A stretch of DNA of 5,077 nt from an uncultured Veillonellaceae bacterium (lineage in GTDB: Bacteria > Bacillota > Negativicutes > Veillonellales > Dialisteraceae), in assembly GCA_958439155.1 (NCBI GenBank), contig CAUBUJ010000124.1, positions 1-5,077 on the forward strand. Direction: 5' to 3'. The position numbers and the translations under genes were made by a program. This document shows, in pieces, positions 1 to 4,889 of this stretch; the stretch's first letter is position 1; each line of letters starts with the position of its first letter. The notes under the pieces were generated by a model. The model saw nothing but the letters and a program-made list of their open reading frames with translations. It was not told the DNA's origin and searched no databases.

Positions 1-3
1 TCT

Positions 4-84
4 TCAGACTCCAGACTTTGGGCTTCAGACTCCGCTCCAATGAAGCACCATCCGCCTTAGACCTCAGACCCCAGACCTTTGACC
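4..84. repeat. Two blocks of degenerate seven-base repeats
   Basis: On the plus strand block one reads TCAGACT, CCAGACT, TTGGGCT, TCAGACT (4-31). Block two reads TTAGACC, TCAGACC, CCAGACC, TTTGACC (57-84). Each unit is exactly seven bases, with consensus YYAGACY (RGTCTRR on the minus strand). A 25-base non-repeat stretch separates the blocks and shifts the phase. The array may continue beyond the left edge. It lies in the intergenic region downstream of the thioesterase, where I see no gene and no convincing terminator. Confidence 0.75.
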
Positions 85-140
85 GCAAATGAAATGACGC
101 ACTTCCATTCCTCCCCGCATATAGACGCGAAATCCCTGTC

Positions 141-587
141 TCACCACTTTGCCGGAATCTCCGGGAAATGGTCTACTACCATCATGGTGGCCATAGCGTC
201 CATGAGGAGTCGGTCTTTTTCGTCGAACATGGACATGTCGATGACGATGGTGGTGCGGCCTGCGTGGCGGATGCGGCTGGTGACGCGGATGCGTCCTCCG
301 AGGGAGGTGTTCCGGATGTAGTCTACCGTCATGGAGACGGTGACCACAACGGCACCGATAGAGGCGCCGGTGACACCGAGGACGGAGTCTGCGAGGGCCG
401 CCATGACGCCGCCATGGATGATGCCCCGGTGGTTGGCGTGTTTCGCCGGGTCTGTCACCATGCTCACCGTGGCGCCGCCGCAGTGGATCTCATCGAGGGA
501 GATATGAAAGAAATCAGACATGAACGGATTTTTCTTGTAAATGCCCCGGATATAGTCCGGGATCTCTGCTGGCGCAAGCTGTTTCAT
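141..587 (-). CDS. PaaI-like hotdog-fold acyl-CoA thioesterase
   Basis: This 148-residue protein has the single-domain hotdog thioesterase pattern and probably hydrolyses an acyl- or aryl-CoA thioester in the cytosol as a homotetramer or dimer pair, as the family does. The substrate cannot be read from sequence. The core motif is NHRGIIHGGVMAALADS at 52-68. Asn52, the HGG at 58-60 and Asp67 correspond to the conserved residues and proposed catalytic Asp of PaaI enzymes. The following VTVSMTVDYIRNT and the late strands (RIRHAGRTTIVIDMSMFD) complete the fold. There is no signal peptide or membrane segment. AAGGAGG lies four bases before the ATG, a short but usable spacing. A terminator and an own promoter separate it from rnc, so a role in fatty acid synthesis is not implied by position alone. 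I know of no specific symbol for it. Confidence 0.88.
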   Translation of the reverse strand: MKQLAPAEIPDYIRGIYKKNPFMSDFFHISLDEIHCGGATVSMVTDPAKHANHRGIIHGGVMAALADSVLGVTGASIGAVVVTVSMTVDYIRNTSLGGRIRVTSRIRHAGRTTIVIDMSMFDEKDRLLMDAMATMMVVDHFPEIPAKW

Positions 588-607
588 GAAGCCTCCTTAC
601 GGTACGA

Positions 608-633
608 AAGACGGGAAAGGAGAAGCCCGTCTT
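608..633 (-). other. Leader hairpin upstream of the thioesterase
   Basis: AAGACGGG and CCCGTCTT pair over 8 bp around a ten-base loop. On the minus strand it lies near the 5' end of the predicted thioesterase mRNA. The loop contains CTCCTT, complementary to the AAGGAG of the ribosome binding site at 592-598. On the plus strand the same stem is followed by a T-rich tract (632-645), so it could instead stop antisense transcription. Confidence 0.5.
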
Positions 634-645
634 GTTCTTTTTCTT

Positions 646-675
646 AGTATACAAAAAAGGATACAGCCGTGACAA
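646..675 (-). promoter_or_regulatory. Candidate promoter of the thioesterase gene
   Basis: TTGTCA (670-675) and TATACT (646-651) each match the sigma-70 consensus at five of six positions and are 18 bases apart. The -35 box lies in the loop and inner stem of the rnc terminator, and the -10 box directly follows its T-run. The predicted start near 639-640 leaves a leader of about 50 bases before the thioesterase ATG. Confidence 0.6.
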
Positions 676-696
676 ATCACTGGTGTATCCTTCTTT
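653..696 (-). terminator. Intrinsic terminator after rnc
   Basis: AAGGATACA and TGTATCCTT form a 9-bp stem. An inner CC/GG and GTGA/TCAC continue the pairing around a four-base loop, with single-base bulges. A T-run follows on the minus strand (CCTTTTTTG), and A/T runs on both sides make it potentially bidirectional. It lies just past the rnc stop and closes the fabF-rnc unit. Confidence 0.88.
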
Positions 697-697
697 T

Positions 698-1435
698 TTA
701 TTTCCAAGACTCGCCTTTCTGAATCCTTTCAATCGCTTCTTTTGCCGCCCGCTGGGCTGCTTCTTTTTTGCTTTTGCCGATGCCCCGGCCCATGTGTTTG
801 CCGTTGATGGAGATTTCCATCCAGATGGTTTTGTCATGGTCCGGGCCTTCGTCGTGAACGACGTCGTAGCGGATGCACACGTCGCCGTATTTCTGGACCA
901 GTTCCTGCAGGTCTGACTTGTAGTCGTGGTCGTAGTCTCCCTGGTCGATGATATCGAGGAATTTTTTCAGGTGCCCCAGGATGAACCGGGCTGCCACTTC
1001 GTAGTCATTGTCCAGGTAAATCGCGCCGATGACCGCTTCGAAAGCGTCTCCCAAGATGGAGATGCGGGTGCGGCCGCCGGACATTTCTTCCCCTTTGCCG
1101 AGGCGCATGTATTCGCCGATGCGGAATTTCGCGGCACATTCGGCGCAGGCTGGTTTGCATACGGCGCTTGCCTTCGCCCGGGTGAGCTCCCCTTCCGGCC
1201 AGGAGGGGAAGCGGAGGAAAAGGTATTCCCCCACCACGAGATCGAGCACGGCGTCTCCGAGAAATTCGAGACGTTCATTGTCGTGAATCACTTCGCTCTT
1301 GTGCTCATTGGCGTACGAGGTGTGAGTGAGGGCCGTATTGAGAAGCTGGATGTTCTGGACGGGGATGTTGTTGTCTTCCGCGAACTGGCGCACTTTGTCG
1401 AGGCGCGCCTGGCGGCGGCACTGGGCGCTGCTCAT
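698..1435 (-). CDS. rnc: Ribonuclease III
   Basis: RNase III is the Mg2+-dependent dimeric endonuclease that cuts double-stranded RNA, maturing rRNA precursors and some mRNAs. The 245-residue protein has the two usual domains. The endonuclease domain carries the signature NERLEFLGD at 53-61 (Glu54, Glu57 and Asp61) and DAFEAVIGAIYLD at 130-142, with the catalytic pair Asp130 and Glu133. The C-terminal double-stranded RNA binding domain starts near residue 172 and ends with GIGKSKKEAAQRAA. Cysteines at 93, 97 and 100 are clustered between the two active-site segments. The ATG overlaps the fabF stop (ATGA). I see no Shine-Dalgarno sequence in front of it, so translation probably depends on ribosomes finishing fabF. 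The fabF-rnc neighbourhood is common in Firmicutes, although the enzyme has no direct lipid role. Confidence 0.97.
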   Translation of the reverse strand: MSSAQCRRQARLDKVRQFAEDNNIPVQNIQLLNTALTHTSYANEHKSEVIHDNERLEFLGDAVLDLVVGEYLFLRFPSWPEGELTRAKASAVCKPACAECAAKFRIGEYMRLGKGEEMSGGRTRISILGDAFEAVIGAIYLDNDYEVAARFILGHLKKFLDIIDQGDYDHDYKSDLQELVQKYGDVCIRYDVVHDEGPDHDKTIWMEISINGKHMGRGIGKSKKEAAQRAAKEAIERIQKGESWK

Positions 1436-2676
1436 TCTGTATAGCGGCGCATCACGATGACCGCGTTATGGCCGCCGAAGCCGAAGGAGTTGGACATGGC
1501 CACATCGACCTTTACGTCCCGCGGGCCTTCCGGTACATAGTCGAGGTCACATTCCGGATCTTTTTCTACCTGGTTGATGGTGGGATGGACTTTGTTGTGT
1601 TCAATGGAGAGCGCGCATACTACCGCTTCCACCGCGCCGGCAGCGCCCAGGAGATGGCCTGTCATGGACTTGGTGGAGTTCATGGGGATTTCATAGGCAT
1701 GCTTGCCGAGGAGCATCTTTACCGCTGTGGTTTCGCCCAGGTCGTTCAGATGGGTGGAGGTGCCGTGGGCATTGATGTAATCTACGTCATCCGGCGTGAT
1801 GCCTGCATCTTTCAGTGCTTTTTCCATGCACCGCAGCTGGAGGGTGCCGCCCGGACGGGGCGCTGTGATGTGGTAGGCGTCTCCGTTGCTGCCGTAGCCG
1901 ATGAGTTCCGCATAAATGTGGGCGCCTCTCTTTTTGGCATGTTCCAGTTCTTCCAGAATGACGATGCCGCTGCCTTCGCCGAGAACGAAGCCGTCACGGC
2001 GTGCGTCAAAGGGGCAGGACGCTTCTTCCGGCGGGCAGTCCCGGGAAGAAAGAGCTTTCATGGCAGCAAATCCTGCCATCGGTGTGGGGCAGACTGCCGC
2101 TTCCGTGCCGCCGGCGAACATGATGTCCGCGTCGCCGTACTGGATCATGCGGAGGGCCTGGCCGATGGCGTTGGTGCCGGACGCGCAGGCCGTAACGTCT
2201 GTCAGAACCGGTCCCATGAGGCCGAAGTGGATGGACACCTGGCCGGAAGCCATGTTGGCGATCATCATGGGCACAGCGAAAGGATTCACCTTGGAGGGGC
2301 CTCTCGTTTCAATGCGGCGCACTGTGTCTTCCATGGTGGCAATGCCGCCGATGCCGGTACCGATGATGGTGCCGGCCCGGTTCGGGTCTTCCTTGGACAT
2401 GTCGAGCTTCGCGTCGTCAGCGGCCATCTTGGCGGCAGCCACGGCGAACTGGGTATACCGGTCCATATGGCGCACCGCTTTCCGGTCTCCTACGTACTTC
2501 ACAGGGTCAAAGTTTTTCACTTCCCCGGCGATTTTTACCGGATAGTCGGTGGGATCAAATTCTGTAATGCGGCCGATGCCGGATTTGCCTGCAAGCAGGC
2601 TGTTCCAAAATTCTTCAGTGCCGATGCCTACCGGCGAAACCACGCCGAGGCCGGTAATGACAACTCTTCTTTTCAT
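1432..2676 (-). CDS. fabF: 3-oxoacyl-ACP synthase II (KAS II)
   Basis: FabF is the cytosolic elongating condensing enzyme that adds a two-carbon unit from malonyl-ACP to acyl-ACP. The 414-residue length matches the family. The active-site Cys164 is in TACASG, His304 in NAHGTST, Lys336 in NSTKSMTGH and His341 in the same segment, giving the Cys-His-His set plus structural Lys of KAS I/II enzymes. The gating Phe400 is in the C-terminal GFGGHN. Ile109 in GTGIGG corresponds to Ile108 of E. coli FabF, which favours FabF over FabB. The ATG at 2676 is preceded by AAAGGTG nine bases away. An earlier ATG at 2683 is out of frame and too close to that site. The stop overlaps the rnc start by four bases. 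The protein looks complete and ordinary. Confidence 0.97.
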   Translation of the reverse strand: MKRRVVITGLGVVSPVGIGTEEFWNSLLAGKSGIGRITEFDPTDYPVKIAGEVKNFDPVKYVGDRKAVRHMDRYTQFAVAAAKMAADDAKLDMSKEDPNRAGTIIGTGIGGIATMEDTVRRIETRGPSKVNPFAVPMMIANMASGQVSIHFGLMGPVLTDVTACASGTNAIGQALRMIQYGDADIMFAGGTEAAVCPTPMAGFAAMKALSSRDCPPEEASCPFDARRDGFVLGEGSGIVILEELEHAKKRGAHIYAELIGYGSNGDAYHITAPRPGGTLQLRCMEKALKDAGITPDDVDYINAHGTSTHLNDLGETTAVKMLLGKHAYEIPMNSTKSMTGHLLGAAGAVEAVVCALSIEHNKVHPTINQVEKDPECDLDYVPEGPRDVKVDVAMSNSFGFGGHNAVIVMRRYTE

Positions 2677-2722
2677 GGATCATAACACCTTTCTGTAATG
2701 GGACAGAATATCCCTTTTCCCT

Positions 2723-2750
2723 GGGCGAAGCGGCGAATGGGTCGCCGCCC
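2723..2750 (-). other. GC-rich hairpin upstream of fabF
   Basis: GCGGCGA and TCGCCGC (2730-2736 and 2742-2748) form a perfect 7-bp stem with a five-base loop. The flanking GGGCG/CGCCC (2723-2727 and 2746-2750) offers a competing pairing. No T-run follows on either strand, so it is not an obvious terminator. A transcript starting from the candidate promoter at 2750-2777 would include only part of it, while readthrough RNA would include all of it. Confidence 0.45.
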
Positions 2751-2777
2751 TTATGCTATATTGTGACAATACCTCAA
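2750..2777 (-). promoter_or_regulatory. Candidate fabF promoter with palindrome in spacer
   Basis: TTGAGG (2772-2777, four of six to the -35 consensus) and CATAAG (2750-2755, four of six to the -10) are separated by 16 bases. The spacer contains TATTGTCACAATA (2759-2771), an inverted repeat with six-base arms around one centre base. A promoter is expected here because a strong terminator precedes fabF, but the boxes are weak and the assignment is tentative. Confidence 0.35.
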
Positions 2778-2811
2778 AAAAGCGGGCAGTCCGGGGACGT
2801 CCGCTTTTTTG
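2775..2811 (-). terminator. Intrinsic terminator after acpP
   Basis: The arms CAAAAAAGCGG and CCGCTTTTTTG pair over 11 bp around a 15-base loop, which may close further. On the minus strand the GC stem runs into six Ts, the classical Rho-independent form. The A-run on the 5' arm means it could also act on the opposite strand. It would end transcripts reading through acpP and separate fabF and rnc from the upstream genes, at least partly. Confidence 0.85.
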
Positions 2812-2825
2812 AAACATCCTCGCGG

Positions 2826-2874
2826 CAAATACGGCAGAGGAGCAGGACCTCCTGCCCCGTCATACCAGCATTTG
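2826..2874 (-). other. Imperfect extended hairpin in the acpP-fabF spacer
   Basis: Nested complementary segments CAAAT/ATTTG, ACGG/CCGT and AGGAG/CTCCT (or the alternative GCAGG/CCTGC) can fold into one interrupted stem. It abuts the hairpin at 2876-2911 and lies 14 bases from the terminator. No T-run follows. It is visible only as sequence complementarity; stability has not been calculated. Confidence 0.4.
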
Positions 2875-2875
2875 T

Positions 2876-2911
2876 GAAACGCTGACCCGCCTGGAGACGG
2901 ATCAGCGTTTC
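2876..2911 (-). other. Hairpin just downstream of acpP
   Basis: A 36-base inverted repeat begins 14 bases after the acpP stop. The arms GAAACGCTGA and TCAGCGTTTC pair perfectly (10 bp), then a T-G wobble and CCG/CGG extend the stem to 14 bp around an eight-base loop. It lacks a clean T-run on either strand, so it is better read as a 3'-end stabiliser, processing site or weak terminator than as a classical intrinsic terminator. Confidence 0.6.
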
Positions 2912-2925
2912 TCTGATTTCTGCAA

Positions 2926-3159
2926 TTACGCGATTTTCTTGTCGATGTAGTCAACTGCGTCGCGTACGGTTTTGATCTTTTCAGCAGCATCATCGGGAAT
3001 TTCGGTTTCGAATTCTTCTTCAAATGCCATAATCAGTTCAACAATATCCAAAGAATCTGCGCCGAGATCGTCAATGAAAGCGGAATCGATCTGTACGTCA
3101 GCTTCGTTTACGCCAAGCTGGTCGACGACGATTTTTTTCACTCTGTCGAAAGTGCTCAT
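2926..3159 (-). CDS. acpP: Acyl carrier protein
   Basis: AcpP is the small acidic cytosolic protein that carries growing acyl chains on a 4'-phosphopantetheine arm attached by holo-ACP synthase. The 77-residue length is typical. The attachment motif GADSLD is at 33-38, with Ser36 as the modified residue, followed by the acidic recognition helix IVELIMAFEEEF. The final segment (RDAVDYIDKKIA) is the normal last helix. I chose the ATG at 3159 because it has a good ribosome binding site and gives the standard N-terminus MSTFDRV. The gene is 45 bases from fabG and 249 from fabF. A -10 box before it and a terminator after it suggest it can also be transcribed alone, fitting the high ACP level cells need. 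Its position in the cluster shows it is the fatty acid synthesis ACP rather than a carrier protein of a peptide or polyketide pathway. Confidence 0.98.
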   Translation of the reverse strand: MSTFDRVKKIVVDQLGVNEADVQIDSAFIDDLGADSLDIVELIMAFEEEFETEIPDDAAEKIKTVRDAVDYIDKKIA

Positions 3160-3167
3160 CCATTTCA

Positions 3168-3175
3168 CCACCTTT
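3168..3175 (-). promoter_or_regulatory. Ribosome binding site of acpP
   Basis: AAAGGTGG lies eight bases before the ATG at 3159. It supports that start over an in-frame GTG eleven codons upstream (3192), which would add a basic extension that acyl carrier proteins do not have. Confidence 0.75.
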
Positions 3176-3198
3176 CTTTTGATGATAGACACATGCTA

Positions 3199-3227
3199 AT
3201 TATATTACATTACCATTCCACCGTCTA
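3199..3227 (-). promoter_or_regulatory. Candidate internal promoter for acpP
   Basis: A perfect -10 hexamer TATAAT (3199-3204) lies immediately after the fabG TAA. A -35 candidate TAGACG (3222-3227, four of six matches to TTGACA) sits 17 bases upstream inside the last fabG codons. A start about seven bases downstream of the -10 would leave a leader of roughly 33 bases before acpP. This is a pattern match by eye; the region is AT-rich around a stop codon, so a chance TATAAT is possible. Confidence 0.5.
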
Positions 3228-3948
3228 CTTTTAAAACCTGTCCTGTAATATATTCCGCTTCATCGGAAGCAAGGAAGCATACAGCGCGGGCGACGTCTTC
3301 CGCCTGGCCCATACGGCCTAAGGGAATGGAATGGATCATGCCTTCCTTAATCTTCTCGGGAATCACTTCCGTCATCGAAGTTTCGATAAATCCAGGTGCT
3401 ACCGCGTTCACCCGGACACCCCGGGCGGCGAGTTCTCTCGCGGCGGTCTTGGTGAGGCCGATCACGCCGGCTTTCGCCGCAGAGTAATTGATCTGGCCGA
3501 TATTTCCCATGATGCCTACCACAGAGGAAATATTGACGATGGAGCCTTTTCTCTGCTTCATCATGATGGGCGCTGCTGCCTTCACCGTGAGGAAACAGCT
3601 CTTGAGATCGGTGTCAATGACAGCGTCCCAGTTTTCTTCTTTCATGCGCAGGAGCAGTCCGTCTCTGGTAATCCCGGCGTTATTCACGAGCACATCGAGA
3701 CGGCCGAATTCTTTCTTCACTTCCGCGAAGACCGCTGCCACATCATCTGCTTTGGATACGTCTCCTTTGACGACGATGGCCCGGCCCCCTTCTGCTTCAA
3801 TGGCGGCTTTCACTTCTTCCGCCGCTTTCTCACTGCCGGCGTAATTCACCGCCACCGCATAGCCTTTCCGGGCAAGCGCCAGAGCTGTCGCACGGCCGAT
3901 GCCGCGGGACGCGCCGGTCACGAGGGCTGCTTTTTCTACATTTTCCAT
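3205..3948 (-). CDS. fabG: 3-oxoacyl-ACP reductase (SDR family)
   Basis: FabG is the NADPH-dependent reductase that turns 3-ketoacyl-ACP into 3-hydroxyacyl-ACP in each elongation cycle. The 247-residue length is normal. The Rossmann cofactor motif TGASRGIG is at 11-18, GDV at 62-64 and NNAG at 89-92. The catalytic Ser142, Tyr155 and Lys159 (YSAAK) are all present with the spacing of E. coli FabG. APGFIET and the C-terminal TGQVLKVDGG are also typical. One oddity: the fourth residue of the SDR tetrad, normally Asn in the helix-4 segment (TNL), reads Asp114 (IDTDLKS). The start overlaps the fabD stop (TAATG), and an AAGGGAG stretch lies just before it. Its position between fabD and acpP makes fatty acid synthesis the clear role, rather than that of another SDR. 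Confidence 0.96.
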   Translation of the reverse strand: MENVEKAALVTGASRGIGRATALALARKGYAVAVNYAGSEKAAEEVKAAIEAEGGRAIVVKGDVSKADDVAAVFAEVKKEFGRLDVLVNNAGITRDGLLLRMKEENWDAVIDTDLKSCFLTVKAAAPIMMKQRKGSIVNISSVVGIMGNIGQINYSAAKAGVIGLTKTAARELAARGVRVNAVAPGFIETSMTEVIPEKIKEGMIHSIPLGRMGQAEDVARAVCFLASDEAEYITGQVLKVDGGMVM

Positions 3949-4889
3949 TATGCTTCTCCCTTGACTGCTTTCACAACTGCTTCGATGGTGGGAATATCTT
4001 CCCCATGGACACTCTTCTGGGAGCGGTCAATTTTGCGCATGAAGCCGGAGAGCACCGTGCCCGGGCCGGCTTCCACGTACATATCGTAGCCTGCGGCGAT
4101 CATGGCGCGGACCGATTCTTCCCAGTGAACGGCATGGGCCGCCTGGGTGACCAGGTTCTTCCGGATATCTTCCGCTTTCGTTTCTTCTTTGGCATTCACA
4201 TTGGCTACAACGGGAATCTTTGCGTCTTTGATCTCAATCTTGTCCAGCACTTCCGCCAGACGTTTTGCGGCCGGTTCCATCAGGGTGGAATGGAAGGGGG
4301 CGCTCACTTTCAGAAGGAGCGCTCTTCTCGCGCCTGCTTCTTTCAGGGCCGCGCAGGCCGCCTTCACCGCAGCAGTCGCGCCGGCGATGACAGTCTGTCC
4401 GGGGCAGTTGAAATTCACTGCCTGCACCGGGCCTTCCGTCTTCGATACGTCAGCGCAGACTTTGACGATGCTGTCCGGATCAAGACCGATGATGGCCGCC
4501 ATGCCCCCTTCTCCGAGGGGCACCGCTTCCTGCATGAATTTTCCCCGCAGGTGAACCGTATGGACCGCATCCGCAAAGGAAATGGCACCGGCAGCGACGA
4601 GGGCGGAATATTCGCCCAGGCTGTGCCCGGCTGCGATATCCGGAGTGACGCCCTGCTCTTCCAGAACCTTCCAGCAGGCAACACTGGCGGTCAGAATGGC
4701 AGGCTGGGTAAATTCTGTCTTCATGAGCTCCGTATCGGGCCCTTCAAACATCATCTGGGAGATGGAAAAGCCGAGAACGTCGTCCGCTTCCTTCAGAAGC
4801 GCTTTCACAGAGTCATATGTTTCGTACAGATCATGGGTCATGCCCACTTTCTGGGATCCCTGGCCGGGGAAGAGAAATGCGGTTTTCAT
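3948..4889 (-). CDS. fabD: Malonyl-CoA:ACP transacylase (MCAT)
   Basis: FabD moves the malonyl group from malonyl-CoA to the phosphopantetheine thiol of ACP in the cytosol, supplying FabH and FabF. The start at 4889 gives a 313-residue protein, the usual length, opening directly with the family N-terminus (TAFLFPGQGSQ, with the oxyanion Gln10). The nucleophile elbow GHSLGE is at 88-93 with Ser90. Arg115, expected to bind the malonyl carboxylate, is in LRGKFMQ, and the catalytic His199 is in APFHS. EAGPG near 273-277 is the usual late glycine motif. The Q-x-x-x-PV-Q/R-W motif common near residue 250 reads QAAHAVHW here, so the Pro is lost and His replaces Gln/Arg, a mild variation. The gene overlaps fabH and fabG by one base each. 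All catalytic residues are present, so I expect a working enzyme. Confidence 0.97.
   Translation of the reverse strand: MKTAFLFPGQGSQKVGMTHDLYETYDSVKALLKEADDVLGFSISQMMFEGPDTELMKTEFTQPAILTASVACWKVLEEQGVTPDIAAGHSLGEYSALVAAGAISFADAVHTVHLRGKFMQEAVPLGEGGMAAIIGLDPDSIVKVCADVSKTEGPVQAVNFNCPGQTVIAGATAAVKAACAALKEAGARRALLLKVSAPFHSTLMEPAAKRLAEVLDKIEIKDAKIPVVANVNAKEETKAEDIRKNLVTQAAHAVHWEESVRAMIAAGYDMYVEAGPGTVLSGFMRKIDRSQKSVHGEDIPTIEAVVKAVKGEA

Noticed and set aside
85..140. Possible terminator downstream of the thioesterase
   Set aside because: Only a weak GGAATG/CATTTC pairing is present and no GC-rich stem with T-run is seen, so I do not call one.
545..561. Inverted repeat CCCGGA/TCCGGG in the first codons of the thioesterase gene
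   Set aside because: Only 6 bp, inside coding sequence, and explained by codons for Pro, Asp and Arg. No other evidence of function.
168..647. Plus-strand open frame opposite the thioesterase, rich in Asp, Gly, Val and His
   Set aside because: The composition is that of a complement of a GC-rich gene, and it runs across the thioesterase promoter region and terminator. No domain is visible.
1468..2685. Long plus-strand open frame (405 codons) opposite fabF
   Set aside because: It mirrors a high-GC gene with biased third positions. The translation is rich in His, Gly, Arg and Phe with no recognisable domain. The real gene on the other strand explains it.
669..2769. The seven-base word TTGTCAC occurs in both candidate promoter regions (669-675 and 2763-2769, minus strand)
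   Set aside because: A shared 7-mer between two spacers of this size is expected by chance, and one copy is explained by the terminator hairpin.
2751..3023. Minus-strand open frame across the end of acpP and the spacer
   Set aside because: It overlaps acpP in another frame and runs straight through two hairpins and the terminator. It has no recognisable motif and ends by chance in the candidate promoter region.
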